41,955 nucleotides of DNA from contig JAGVYR010000069.1 of the NCBI GenBank assembly GCA_018303185.1, positions 1-41,955 on the forward strand, in the 5' to 3' direction. Position 1 is the stretch's first letter. Each line of letters begins with the position of its first letter. Positions 23,302 through 31,431 of the stretch are shown piece by piece. The stretch is from Candidatus Woesearchaeota archaeon. Its GTDB lineage: Archaea; Nanobdellota; Nanobdellia; Woesearchaeales; GW2011-AR4. The position numbers and the translations under genes were made by a program. Below the pieces are notes generated by a model, which made no database searches, was not told the origin of the DNA, and saw only the letters and a program-made list of their open reading frames with translations.

Positions 23302-23742
23302 ATGGAGCACAATGACCAGTATTTTGAGGGAATCCTTCAGCTAAGGAACCCTACAAAGGAGATAATGCGGTTTGTCTACTCAGTGCAGGAAAAGGGAGGC
23401 ATAAGGCTTGTTTCAAAGGAAAAAAAAGTGCCAAACGGATATGACCTTTATTTCATGTCCAACAAAAAACTGCTGAATGTCGGAAAGATGCTCAAGGAGA
23501 GTTTTCCCGGCAGGCTTGAGGTAAGCTCAAGGCTCTTTTCCAGGAACAGGCAGACTAGTAGGGAAGTATACAGGATGAGCGTGCTTTTCAGGCATTTCAG
23601 CATAAAGAAAGGAGACAATATAAATTTCAAGGGAGACAGCATGAAAATACTCTCTCTCGGGGAAAAGATACTCGTTCAGGATATCTATACCGGAAAAAAA
23701 TACAGCATAAGGTATTCAGACTTCGAGAGGTATTCAAGATAG
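23302..23742 (+). CDS. NMD3-related protein lacking the zinc-binding N-terminus
   Basis: The 146-residue protein resembles the central part of NMD3, the 60S/50S subunit biogenesis and export adaptor: NGYDLYFMSNKKLLNVGKML, then a stretch with SSRLFSRNRQTSREVYRMSV, then a small beta-rich end (FKGDSMKILSLGEKILVQD). The CxxC zinc motifs that open NMD3 proteins are absent; the whole protein contains no Cys. The ATG at 23302 follows the TATA box by about 25 bases. In archaea NMD3 likely acts in ribosome assembly or anti-association; that role is inferred for this short form. It overlaps the convergent DUF460 gene by 9 bp. Confidence 0.6.
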   Translation: MEHNDQYFEGILQLRNPTKEIMRFVYSVQEKGGIRLVSKEKKVPNGYDLYFMSNKKLLNVGKMLKESFPGRLEVSSRLFSRNRQTSREVYRMSVLFRHFSIKKGDNINFKGDSMKILSLGEKILVQDIYTGKKYSIRYSDFERYSR

Positions 23743-24903
23743 CTTCTCTTTCCTGTATTCTTCAACTATCTTGTTCAAAAGGTTCATTTTGTCCAGCTTT
23801 CCGTCAACTTCGCCTTTCCTTATAAATAATGTGCTTCCGCTGCCTATAATCCCGAAATCATCCACATTTAAGAAGACAAAAGGCATCTCTCTCCTGAGCT
23901 TTTTGCTTACCTGCTCCCTTGTTAAAATCACGCTGACCTTGTCCCTGATGCTTTTTACTGCCTCGTCGCTGTAAGAGCTTGGGCTTTCAACAAAAAGCAT
24001 ATCGCCCTGCGCTATCTCCCCTATTTTTGGCAGAATTTCTGCCTTGCCCAGATTCTTCAGCTTCTTAAGCGCATAGTAATTGTCCTTGTCGGACATGACC
24101 TTTTCAAGGACGCCTATCTTCTCAGCAAGCTCCTTTTTTTCCTCCTCTTTCCTGTCTGCAAGCCTTGATATTGACAGCACTCTCTTTTCTTTCTGGATTA
24201 TAAGCTCTTTTGCCTTTTCCCCGTATTGCGGCTTTTTATTTGCGAGCTTTATGTTCCTGTGCTCGAGGCTTTTTATTGCGCCCTTCAGGCTGGAATTCTG
24301 CTTTCTCAGGAAGGATATCTCCCTCTGCTGCATCTTTACCTTGTTGTACAGCTTCACAAAGTCATTCCTTGACAGCTTTTTCTCAATGACTGCCCTGCTT
24401 ACTATCCTGGATTCCTCATTCTCTGGCTTTTCTATTATTGAAATCGCATTCCTTATTGAGATTCCATACCCGAGTGACAGCTCAAGCACACTCAGCCTGA
24501 GATTTTCCTTCTTCTCGGCCTTAAGGACTGCATCAACCCTTGCAATGAAATTTTTTATCTTATTGTAAGCAAAAACTGATGAGGCAAGCGCATCAAATTC
24601 ATGCTCGTTATTTGTTTTCGGCCTGTCGGCAATGGCGCTTTTTTCAGCGGACTTGAGGTCTTCCTGGGGGTGCACGACCTTGGCACCGGTATTTGATGCA
24701 AATCCTGAAACGAGAGAAGGCACGTTCGCCTTGTCAGTTCCGGCAAACATTGGCTTCCCTTCGCTTATCACAGCTTCAATCAGCTGGCTCAGCCCCATGT
24801 TCTTTGAAGAGCCTGTCTTCAGCAGGTTGCCGTCAATGTCAAGCACAGAATAGGCTGTTGTTGTGCCCGGATCAATTCCAACTATTGTAAGTTTTTTCTC
24901 CAT
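23734..24903 (-). CDS. DUF460 protein with RuvC-like N-terminal domain and coiled coil
   Basis: The 389-residue protein begins with a RuvC/RNase H-like fold: IVGIDPGTTTAYSVLD with Asp11, KPMFAGTDKAN, VVHPQEDL, and NNEHEFDALASSVFAY with the late acidic residues. About 110 residues of Lys/Glu-rich coiled coil follow (about 195-280), then a C-terminal alpha/beta part (GDMLFVESPSSYSDEA). DUF460 is widespread in archaea and predicted to be a nuclease; its role is unknown. The RuvC-like acidic residues seem to be kept. The start ATG is followed by typical family sequence. Confidence 0.85.
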   Translation of the reverse strand: MEKKLTIVGIDPGTTTAYSVLDIDGNLLKTGSSKNMGLSQLIEAVISEGKPMFAGTDKANVPSLVSGFASNTGAKVVHPQEDLKSAEKSAIADRPKTNNEHEFDALASSVFAYNKIKNFIARVDAVLKAEKKENLRLSVLELSLGYGISIRNAISIIEKPENEESRIVSRAVIEKKLSRNDFVKLYNKVKMQQREISFLRKQNSSLKGAIKSLEHRNIKLANKKPQYGEKAKELIIQKEKRVLSISRLADRKEEEKKELAEKIGVLEKVMSDKDNYYALKKLKNLGKAEILPKIGEIAQGDMLFVESPSSYSDEAVKSIRDKVSVILTREQVSKKLRREMPFVFLNVDDFGIIGSGSTLFIRKGEVDGKLDKMNLLNKIVEEYRKEKLS

Positions 24904-24958
24904 CTGCTCCGGCAGAAGGATATTTGGTATAAAAATGTTGCCACAACTTAGCTGCCGG

Positions 24959-25103
24959 CTGGCTTAAGGCCGCCTGATGCTTTTTGCGAGGCAGGTTGTG
25001 AGTTCTGGTTTAGTGGAACGGTTTTTCCTCAATAAAAATATCTATTGTTTCATAAAAATTAATGAATCAAAAAACCACCGGGCAAAATGGCGCCTTAAGC
25101 TGG
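24959..25103. ncRNA. Candidate structured RNA/element X, paralogue of 34598-34748
   Basis: The ends pair: 24959-24970 with 25092-25103 (12 bp, two wobbles), extended after one bulged C by 24972-24974 with 25089-25091. Inside are GAGGCAGGTT (24988-24997), GGAACGGTTTTTCC (25015-25028), AATAAAAA and AATCAAAAA, in the same order and spacing as in element Y. The outer stem differs between X and Y by paired changes, which favours RNA structure. Strand is not determined. It fills most of the 243-bp gap between DUF460 and ribK. Confidence 0.55.
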
Positions 25104-25127
25104 AATCATACTGGCAAATCCCACAAC

Positions 25128-25136
25128 CTTTAAAAG
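25128..25136 (+). promoter_or_regulatory. TATA box of ribK
   Basis: CTTTAAAAG is centred 15 bases before the ATG at 25147 and 27 before a second in-frame ATG at 25159. The spacing favours the second as start of a leaderless message. Confidence 0.5.
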
Positions 25137-25146
25137 CAGGAAATAT

Positions 25147-25533
25147 ATGCCTTATGCTATGGGGAGTGGCGCAATAAAAGGTACTGTTGTTTCGGGCCTT
25201 GGAGAGGGCAAATATTTCATGTCGATTCCACATTACAAAAACGAAATAAGAAAAAAGCTCGGATTTGACCCCTATCCGGGAACATTCAACATAAAGCCTG
25301 AAAACAGGCACGATTTAGGCAAAAGCCGAAGCATATCGATTGACGGCTTTGAAAAAAGCGGGAAAAAATTCGGAGGGGCATCCTGTTACATCGCATCCAT
25401 TAATAGGATAAAAGGGGCAATTATAATTCCGGATATAAATAAGCACAAAGGCATCATAGAATTTATAGCTCCGGAGCATTTGAAATCAAGGCTCAAATTG
25501 GATGACGGGGATGAAGTCACTATAATGTTTTGA
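25147..25533 (+). CDS. ribK: Archaeal CTP-dependent riboflavin kinase
   Basis: The enzyme makes FMN from riboflavin using CTP. The 128 residues show the family pattern: GTVVSGLGEGKYFM near the N-terminus, KLGFDPYPGTFNIKP, a central FGGASCYIA, IEFIAPEHLKSRLKLDDGDEV at the C-terminus. The cradle-loop barrel fold is that of archaeal RibK (former DUF120) rather than bacterial RibF. The ATG at 25159 may be the true start, judged from the TATA box. The riboflavin synthase gene follows 86 bp downstream, with ribH beyond it. Confidence 0.92.
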   Translation: MPYAMGSGAIKGTVVSGLGEGKYFMSIPHYKNEIRKKLGFDPYPGTFNIKPENRHDLGKSRSISIDGFEKSGKKFGGASCYIASINRIKGAIIIPDINKHKGIIEFIAPEHLKSRLKLDDGDEVTIMF

Positions 25534-25607
25534 ATATGAACTTATATCAACAATGCAGCAACAATAAAAATCAATGAAAAACGCAGTAAAAAAATATCAA
25601 AAAATAA

Positions 25608-26181
<574 letters not shown>

Positions 26182-26232
26182 GGGAATTGAAGTGACAAAA
26201 TATCAATAAAATATTCAAAGAACAAAATGTGG

Positions 26233-26297
26233 GTTATCTAGGCGGCCCCATTGTCGGGCCGCATTAATGCGCCGCGCATTGGCGGCGCCTAAATAAC
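26233..26297. other. Cloverleaf-like GC-rich inverted repeat upstream of ribH
   Basis: An outer stem pairs 26233-26243 with 26287-26297 (10 of 11). It encloses GCGGCCC/GGGCCGC (26242-26248 with 26256-26262) and GCGCCG/CGGCGC (26269-26274 with 26283-26288); adjacent stems compete for one or two bases. The palindrome GCATTAATGC lies between (26261-26270). The high GC content contrasts with its AT-rich flanks. No FMN-riboswitch core is visible. Confidence 0.6.
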
Positions 26298-26330
26298 TAA
26301 GGATTAATGAAAGTACAAAGGGAAAAAATT

Positions 26331-26735
26331 ATGGTCAAAATCGGAATTGTTGTCGCAAATTTCTACAAAAAATACGCAGATACAATGCTGAAAAAGGCAA
26401 AAGAGGCCGCAAAGAAGCTCGGAGCCGATACAGAAGTAATTGAAGTCCCGGGCTCCTTCGAGCTGCCTATTGCGGCATTAAAGCTGTTGAAGAGAAATAA
26501 TATTCATGGAGTAGTGGCCCTTGGTGTTGTGATGCAGGGCGAGACAGACCATGACATAATCGTGGCTGAGAGCGCAGCAAGAAAGCTCATGGACCTTTCG
26601 ATAGAGTTCAATAAGCCAATAGGACTGGGGATCATAGGCCCTCGTGTCAATGAAAAGCAGGCAGAAGCCCGCCTTGAGGAATACGCAGAAAGGTCTGTTA
26701 AGGCGGCAATAGAAATGATAAAAAAACTGTCTTAA
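26331..26735 (+). CDS. ribH: 6,7-dimethyl-8-ribityllumazine synthase
   Basis: The enzyme condenses the ribityl-uracil amine with dihydroxybutanone phosphate to give lumazine, the substrate of riboflavin synthase. The 134 residues from the ATG at 26331 match the family: KIGIVVANFYKKYADTML, EVIEVPGSFELPIAALKLL, HGVVALGVVMQGETDHDIIV with the active-site His, and PIGLGI near the C-terminus. An ATG at 26307 would add eight non-conserved residues; GGGA before 26331 may be its ribosome binding site. The stop overlaps the convergent unknown gene by 4 bp. Confidence 0.92.
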   Translation: MVKIGIVVANFYKKYADTMLKKAKEAAKKLGADTEVIEVPGSFELPIAALKLLKRNNIHGVVALGVVMQGETDHDIIVAESAARKLMDLSIEFNKPIGLGIIGPRVNEKQAEARLEEYAERSVKAAIEMIKKLS

Positions 26736-27496
26736 AAAAACCTGTTCAGCGGCCTCTCGGCTTTCTTCTCTGCAAACTCTTCTCTGTACAGCTTTTTCAT
26801 CTTCTTCTGCTCAAGCAGTGAGCTGAGGAACGTCTTCCTTGTCTTCCTGTTCAGGACGTCATTTTCAAGCATCTCAGCCAGCTTCTTCGGGTCCCTGACG
26901 GAATGCTTAAGTATTTCAGTGAGCCTTTCCTGATTGGTCTTCCTGAACTCCCTCATTATGTCATCTTTCTCAAGAAGCTCTTTCATGAAATCGCTCCTGC
27001 CGCTCTGGCTCATTACATTGTCTATAAGCAAATCGGCCACATTCTTGGAATTTGACATGAAGATATATTTCATCAGCTGCAGGCTCCTTATGACATCGTT
27101 CTTGTAGTACTGCATGTCAAGCCCTTTCATCACGTCTGCAAGCACATTCTCGAACTTTATTATTTCTATGTTATTATCGCTGAATTTTTTTATTGTATTC
27201 TGATTGACATTGTTTGACAAGACCACAAATTTTTTAATTTCAGAAGCCTTGAACCCTTCCATATACCCTGCTATGGCCTTCTGCACCCTTTTGTTTGAGA
27301 ACTTTTCACTTATTATCCTGTCAGCGGAATCCTGCGCGTTGTTTGTAAGGGAACAGGCAACTTCATACTGGCACACTTCGCTGCCGGATTTTATAGAAAT
27401 TATGCCCAAATCCCTGTTGGCCTCCTTCAGGTTGCTGATTGTAAAATAGCCCTGCTTGTTGAGCCAGAAATTAACTATCTCTTTTTCAGCTGACAT
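26732..27496 (-). CDS. Unknown protein with PD-(D/E)xK nuclease-like N-terminus
   Basis: The 254-residue protein begins EKEIVNFWLNKQGYFTI, then DLGIISIKSGSEVCQYEVACSL. This looks like the core of the restriction-endonuclease fold: a helix, then an acidic residue on a strand, then an E-x-(K/C) strand. The usual catalytic Lys is not seen (EVACS), so activity is doubtful. The C-terminal half is helical and Lys-rich (LLEKDDIMREF, NDVLNRKTRKTFLSSLL). The ATG at 27496 is preferred over 27502 because a G-run (27503-27510 on this strand) then has normal spacing. CTTAAATA at 27533-27540 is its TATA box. Confidence 0.55.
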   Translation of the reverse strand: MSAEKEIVNFWLNKQGYFTISNLKEANRDLGIISIKSGSEVCQYEVACSLTNNAQDSADRIISEKFSNKRVQKAIAGYMEGFKASEIKKFVVLSNNVNQNTIKKFSDNNIEIIKFENVLADVMKGLDMQYYKNDVIRSLQLMKYIFMSNSKNVADLLIDNVMSQSGRSDFMKELLEKDDIMREFRKTNQERLTEILKHSVRDPKKLAEMLENDVLNRKTRKTFLSSLLEQKKMKKLYREEFAEKKAERPLNRFF

Positions 27497-27605
27497 GACC
27501 ATCCCCCCCCGAAAACTATCAATGGAAGGCAGTATTTAAGGTTTTTGATTGGGTTTTAGCGCATTTAATTTTAGTAACTACAATTTGATAGTAAAAATTA
27601 AAAAA

Positions 27606-27614
27606 GCTTAAATA
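27606..27614 (+). promoter_or_regulatory. TATA box of the Thg1-like gene
   Basis: GCTTAAATA lies 21-29 bases before the ATG at 27635, giving a leaderless message. Confidence 0.6.
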
Positions 27615-27634
27615 GAAATAAATAACCTTATTGC

Positions 27635-28450
27635 ATGTCAATCAGAAGAAAAAGAAACGAGCATGTTTTCAAGCCCGGAAAAATACCGCCAGATCAGTAC
27701 GTAATAATTATAGCTGATGGCAGAGATTTTGGGAGTTTGATTTCTGGAAGCTTCAGAAAGCCTTTTGACTATGAATTCCACTTTTTAATGGTGGATACAG
27801 CAAATGCTGTTATGGAAAGTAAGTCTGGAGAAGAGATACTTCTGGCATACGTGAAGAGTGACGAGATTTATTTTCTATTTAATCCCGGCACAAAGCTTCT
27901 AAGGAGAGATTCGGCGGCAATTTCTAGTTCGGTGTCCGGGAGTGTAAGCGCGATTTTTACAAATAAGCTAATCCAAAAGGGCAAAGACGGATTCGGCGCA
28001 TTTCGTACAGAGATTTTAACTGCACCTTCGCTGGATGAAGTAGTCTCAATTTATACCGAGGCACAGAAAGACGCATATGTCAATGCAGTCAATACTTATG
28101 TGGCTAAAAAAGAAAATGTTTTATGCTCAAAAGGCTTTGAAAAAAATCTGATTTCCGACATATTATTTGATTTTCTGGCCAGTATGCCTCTTGGAAATGA
28201 AAAGCTTATTTATGGTTCTCTAGCCCACAGGGAAGAAGTTAGGCAGAAATATAAAGTTATATACACTTCTGGAGAAGGCGCATCCCATAGCTCAGTCTCT
28301 GTAAAAAGGCCTATAAGAATATCGCCTATAGGGCTATTTAGTAAAAGAAATCCCAACTTAAGAAAAATTATATTTTATGCTTTTACGGAAAAGATGAGAA
28401 AATATTATCAAGGCAGGCCTCAGATGAATTATTCCCCTGGAGCAGTATAA
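27635..28450 (+). CDS. Thg1-like 3'-5' nucleotidyltransferase
   Basis: Thg1 family enzymes add nucleotides to RNA 5' ends in the reverse direction, either G-1 of tRNA-His or, in archaeal and bacterial Thg1-like proteins, missing 5' bases of damaged tRNAs. Here VIIIADGRDFGSL holds Asp28-Gly29 and AYVKSDEIYFLF holds Asp76, the two metal-binding Asp of the family, followed by RRDSAAISSSVSGSVSAIF, and a late match to the tRNA-contacting helix (YTEAQKDAYVNAVNTYV). The PAFD(G/A)R motif is degenerate (FGAFRTEI). The 271-residue length fits. It has its own TATA box and no close operon partner. Confidence 0.75.
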   Translation: MSIRRKRNEHVFKPGKIPPDQYVIIIADGRDFGSLISGSFRKPFDYEFHFLMVDTANAVMESKSGEEILLAYVKSDEIYFLFNPGTKLLRRDSAAISSSVSGSVSAIFTNKLIQKGKDGFGAFRTEILTAPSLDEVVSIYTEAQKDAYVNAVNTYVAKKENVLCSKGFEKNLISDILFDFLASMPLGNEKLIYGSLAHREEVRQKYKVIYTSGEGASHSSVSVKRPIRISPIGLFSKRNPNLRKIIFYAFTEKMRKYYQGRPQMNYSPGAV

Positions 28451-28569
28451 TTAAGATCATTGAAAAATTAAGATCATTGAAAATTTTTGAATCTATTGCT
28501 TTACCCACACACCTTTACCAAACATACACAATCGTTATCCTTATTAACATGATGCGCTAGCCTACTAGG

Positions 28570-29748
28570 ATGCAACCCCAGTTCAGAAGCATAATCATAG
28601 GAAAGCTCCTCGCGAGCATTGTTTCAGGCTTCCTGCTTGTAGGATTGCCTTTATACCTTCTTGGGCTAGGCATGAGCATACCTGAGATAGGCATGATATT
28701 CGGCATAGCATCCGCCCTTTACAGCATAATAAGCTTTTACCTTGGCTCTTTGTCAGAGCATTCAGGCCGGCTGAAATTTGTGCTCATAGCTATCTGCATA
28801 ATGGCGATTGCCGTGCTGATGTTCAGTTCCCTGCCTTTATTCGCAATATCAACTGCAGTAATCCTGTTTACTATCGCTAAAATTCTGCTTAACATGTCTG
28901 AGTCTGTTATCTGGGTAATCTCTCAGATAAGGATAGCGGACCTTTCAAAAAGAAGCAATCTTGGGGGCAGTTTCGGCTCATTGCTTGGCTCCTCAAGCTC
29001 AGGCTATGGCATAGGGATGCTTTTAGGCGCATTTCTCCTTAAGCTCATAAGCTTTCAGGCGATTTTATTCATCCTTCTGGCATTCCTTGCCGCCTCGTTC
29101 ATGTTTTACAGAAACTCTGGCGACATAAGGAAGAAAAAGCAGCAGGGCAGGATATTTTCTGTTTCAAAAATACTGAAAACCCCGTATGCATACAAGCTGG
29201 TGCTGGCTTTTAACACTTTGCTGCTGTTTGAGATATACATAGTTGACATATTCGGCCTTCCTTTGTACGAGAAGGAAGCTCTCGGCTTAAGCTCAGCGCA
29301 GGCTTTCCTCGTTTTGGGGCTTGCATGGCTTTTTTACGGCCTCTTCTCAGGCTACGGCGGGAAGCTTTATGATCGGCATGGAATAAAGGTGTATATCATA
29401 GCTTCTATCGGAATATCCCTGTCATCTGTATTGATGGCTTTGACTAAAAACCCGGTTTTATTTTCGCTGGCGCTGATAGCCAGCTACATCATGTTCTCAT
29501 TTTCAGACCCTGTGAGGTTTGCAATCATGGGATTTGTATCAGAGAAGAACAGGGGGATGCTGATGTCCTTTTTCAGCCTCTTCGCAGGCATTGCAGGCTC
29601 GATAGTGTTTATTTCTTTTGGAAAAATATTGGAATTCCTCGACTTTAACTTTATTTTCTTTCTCAGGGCAGTCACTGAGGTAATATCAGTGTTTATGATA
29701 GCCTACATAATAAAAGTCATAAGAAGCACTAAAGCTGCAGCACGTTGA
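28570..29748 (+). CDS. Major facilitator superfamily transporter
   Basis: The 392-residue protein is hydrophobic throughout, with about 11-12 transmembrane segments in two halves. A charged loop near the middle (YRNSGDIRKKKQQGRIFSV) separates them. The A-like motif after helix 2 reads GSLSEHSGRLKF, and its echo in the second half is GGKLYDRHGIKVY. It resembles drug- or sugar-exporting MFS proteins; the substrate cannot be told. It overlaps the convergent DUF296 gene by 20 bp. A weak TATA-like TTATTAAC lies near 28539-28546. Confidence 0.82.
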   Translation: MQPQFRSIIIGKLLASIVSGFLLVGLPLYLLGLGMSIPEIGMIFGIASALYSIISFYLGSLSEHSGRLKFVLIAICIMAIAVLMFSSLPLFAISTAVILFTIAKILLNMSESVIWVISQIRIADLSKRSNLGGSFGSLLGSSSSGYGIGMLLGAFLLKLISFQAILFILLAFLAASFMFYRNSGDIRKKKQQGRIFSVSKILKTPYAYKLVLAFNTLLLFEIYIVDIFGLPLYEKEALGLSSAQAFLVLGLAWLFYGLFSGYGGKLYDRHGIKVYIIASIGISLSSVLMALTKNPVLFSLALIASYIMFSFSDPVRFAIMGFVSEKNRGMLMSFFSLFAGIAGSIVFISFGKILEFLDFNFIFFLRAVTEVISVFMIAYIIKVIRSTKAAAR

Positions 29749-30151
29749 GCCCTATGCTCTCATTGAACTTCCTTTCTGCTTTCCCCTTGAACGGCACGAC
29801 GAAAATCTCCGCTACAGTGCTTACCCTGCCCTCTTTCAGGTGGCCGCCAAAAGCTTTCATTTTGTCATCAGAAACGACAATGTGCGGATGTATGTAAACG
29901 CGGCCGTCCATCTCGGTTATGTTCCCATGCAGCGATATTATCTCAAGGGCGTCTTCCATTACAATCGAGGAATACTTTTTCGTCTGAGCGTTGAAGTGGG
30001 CCAGCTCAACCCTGTCCAAGGCGCCAAGCCCGTTGAAGAAGCCGAGCTTTATCTCGCTTTCACTGCAGAATTTCATGATGGACTCTGCCACATTGTCATT
30101 TTTGTCCAGATTTACTATAAAATTCCCGTCAGGCGTTTTCTTGAATTTCAT
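29729..30151 (-). CDS. DUF296 / PPC-domain protein
   Basis: The 140-residue protein is a single PPC (plants and prokaryotes conserved) domain: GFFNGLGALDRVELAHFN, LEIISLHGNITEM, VYIHPHIVVSDDKMKAFGGHLKEG, and a final STVAEIFVVPF. The His of the HPHIVV and GGHL motifs that often bind metal are kept. In plants the domain accompanies AT-hooks and binds DNA; in prokaryotes it stands alone as a trimer of unknown role. Repeat copy 3 lies 17 bp upstream of its start, followed by an A-rich tract (on this strand). Confidence 0.85.
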   Translation of the reverse strand: MKFKKTPDGNFIVNLDKNDNVAESIMKFCSESEIKLGFFNGLGALDRVELAHFNAQTKKYSSIVMEDALEIISLHGNITEMDGRVYIHPHIVVSDDKMKAFGGHLKEGRVSTVAEIFVVPFKGKAERKFNESIGLNVLQL

Positions 30152-30167
30152 TTTTTTGTTGCTTTCT

Positions 30168-30261
30168 ATAATAGGGGCTGTTAATTTTTAATATCAATTA
30201 GCCCCTATTATGTTCGAAAGACCTAACAAATGCTATTAAAAACTTAGGTCTTTCGTTATAT
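30168..30261. repeat. 94-bp dispersed double-hairpin repeat, copy 3
   Basis: Both hairpins are intact: 11-bp TAATAGGGGCT-type and 12-bp CGAAAGACCTAA-type stems. It differs from copy 1 by four substitutions, three in loops and one that turns a wobble pair into C-G. It lies in the 5' region of the DUF296 gene and is not flanked by a clear target-site duplication. Confidence 0.9.
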
Positions 30262-30464
30262 TTTTGAATATTTTTCTGTTTTTATTCTTAATTTGTATTT
30301 TTGTATTGTTTAGATTTTTATTGTTTTTGCATTTTTGCCTGTTCCGGCCTTTATTGCGTTGGCTTTAATGGTTTTTTGATTATTTTTTGTTTTATTGCTG
30401 ATGTTTTTAATTTTTACTGATGGCTTCCAATGGTTTTCTGTTTAATGAAAAAAATCCTAACAGC
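30262..30464 (-). other. A-rich (minus strand) non-coding tract
   Basis: No gene is seen. Read on the minus strand the tract is dominated by A with scattered C and G, and words such as AATAAAA and CAAAAA recur. It lies between the wHTH membrane gene and repeat copy 3, upstream of the DUF296 gene. The composition matches 39976-40288. Confidence 0.5.
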
Positions 30465-31187
30465 CTAATTATTCAAAACAACAATATTCCCCCTGCCCTT
30501 TTTAATCTTCCTCAATTTGCCCTCAGCCTCAAGCTGCGTTATCATGAGGCTTATCTTCGCCTCAGATAGAGGAATCTTCTTCCTTATCTCCTTCTGCGTT
30601 GCCCTTCCTCCGGACTCTTTGATTATTTTAATCAGGCTTTTCATGTAATCAGTTTCCTGGCCTTGCATATCCTCAGGGCCGCTTTCATCCTCTTTTTTTG
30701 CATTTGCAGCCGCTTCCTTTTTTCCTGCCGCGGGCTTTGCCCTCTTCATAAGGAAAAATAATATTATGAATCCCACTGCAAGAATCACGGCAACTGAAAT
30801 AACAATGGCCTTGCTGCTCCTTTTGCTTTCCGGAACATCAACATCCGGGCCTTCAGTTATTTCATCTTCCTCCTCAAAGCTGGGAAAGAGAATGAAATCA
30901 TTGGCATAAGTTCCGTCATCCCTTACCTCAATAAGCTTGCTTTCGGAAGCAGCCAAAGTTTTGCCGTCATAAAGCCCAGCTTCCATAAGATAGCTGCCCT
31001 TTGGAATCACAACAGAGTATTTTCCGCTGACAGCTATAATTTCCTGTGAAGGGGTTGTGTTGACAGAGACTACAGCGCCTTTTGCAAGATACAGTGAAAG
31101 GTCATAAATATTCCCGCTTATGGTTGCCGAATAGGCTATGGGCAGAGCCAGCAAAAGAGCGAAAACGAGAACGGCAATCTTCCCCAT
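30465..31187 (-). CDS. Membrane-anchored winged-helix protein with external beta domain
   Basis: From the ATG at 31187 the protein has 240 residues. A signal peptide or first helix (GKIAVLVFALLLALPIAYS) leads to an external beta-sandwich (about 22-115; SGNIYDLSLYLAKGAVVSV, GKYSVVIPKGSYLM) like carboxypeptidase regulatory domains. An acidic linker precedes a transmembrane helix (AIVISVAVILAVGFIILFFL). The last 60 residues are a winged helix (IKESGGRATQKEIRKKIPLS, LEAEGKLRKIKKGRGNIVVL). Such one-piece sensors are common in archaea and may link envelope state to transcription. A minus-strand TATA box (TTTTAAATAT) lies 22 bases before the chosen start. Confidence 0.75.
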   Translation of the reverse strand: MGKIAVLVFALLLALPIAYSATISGNIYDLSLYLAKGAVVSVNTTPSQEIIAVSGKYSVVIPKGSYLMEAGLYDGKTLAASESKLIEVRDDGTYANDFILFPSFEEEDEITEGPDVDVPESKRSSKAIVISVAVILAVGFIILFFLMKRAKPAAGKKEAAANAKKEDESGPEDMQGQETDYMKSLIKIIKESGGRATQKEIRKKIPLSEAKISLMITQLEAEGKLRKIKKGRGNIVVLNN

Positions 31188-31208
31188 AGCATCTCTAAAT
31201 CCATTCAG

Positions 31209-31218
31209 ATATTTAAAA
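31209..31218 (-). promoter_or_regulatory. TATA box of the winged-helix membrane gene
   Basis: On the minus strand the site reads ATATTTAAAA on the opposite strand, that is TTTTAAATAT in gene sense, about 22-31 bases before the ATG at 31187. Confidence 0.55.
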
Positions 31219-31375
31219 CCTTCCCAATAAGTCATAGGAGTATAGCAATAAATAGGGAGATTTTAAATTTTCAAAATATTAAAAATGCCTCAAATAAAGA
31301 AAGAAGGTAAAATAAAGCCTTGTAAAGCTTTAAGCATGATAAAACAGAGTTTCAGCAAAGCTTTCTGAAAGTATG

Positions 31376-31385
31376 TTTATAAATA
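31376..31385 (+). promoter_or_regulatory. TATA box of the secreted coiled-coil gene
   Basis: TTTATAAATA is 46-56 bases before the ATG at 31432, giving a leader of about 25 bases that contains the ribosome binding site GAGGTGATAT (31421-31430). Confidence 0.65.
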
Positions 31386-31431
31386 AATTCGTCTTTAGGA
31401 AAGGCACGAAAACAAATCATGAGGTGATATT

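Noticed and set aside
24959-25103. Box C/D or H/ACA guide RNA, or SRP RNA
   Set aside because: TGATG-like and CTGA-like words occur but not in matching C/D positions, no ACA box follows the stem, and no SRP tetraloop motif is visible. The element was left as an unclassified candidate.
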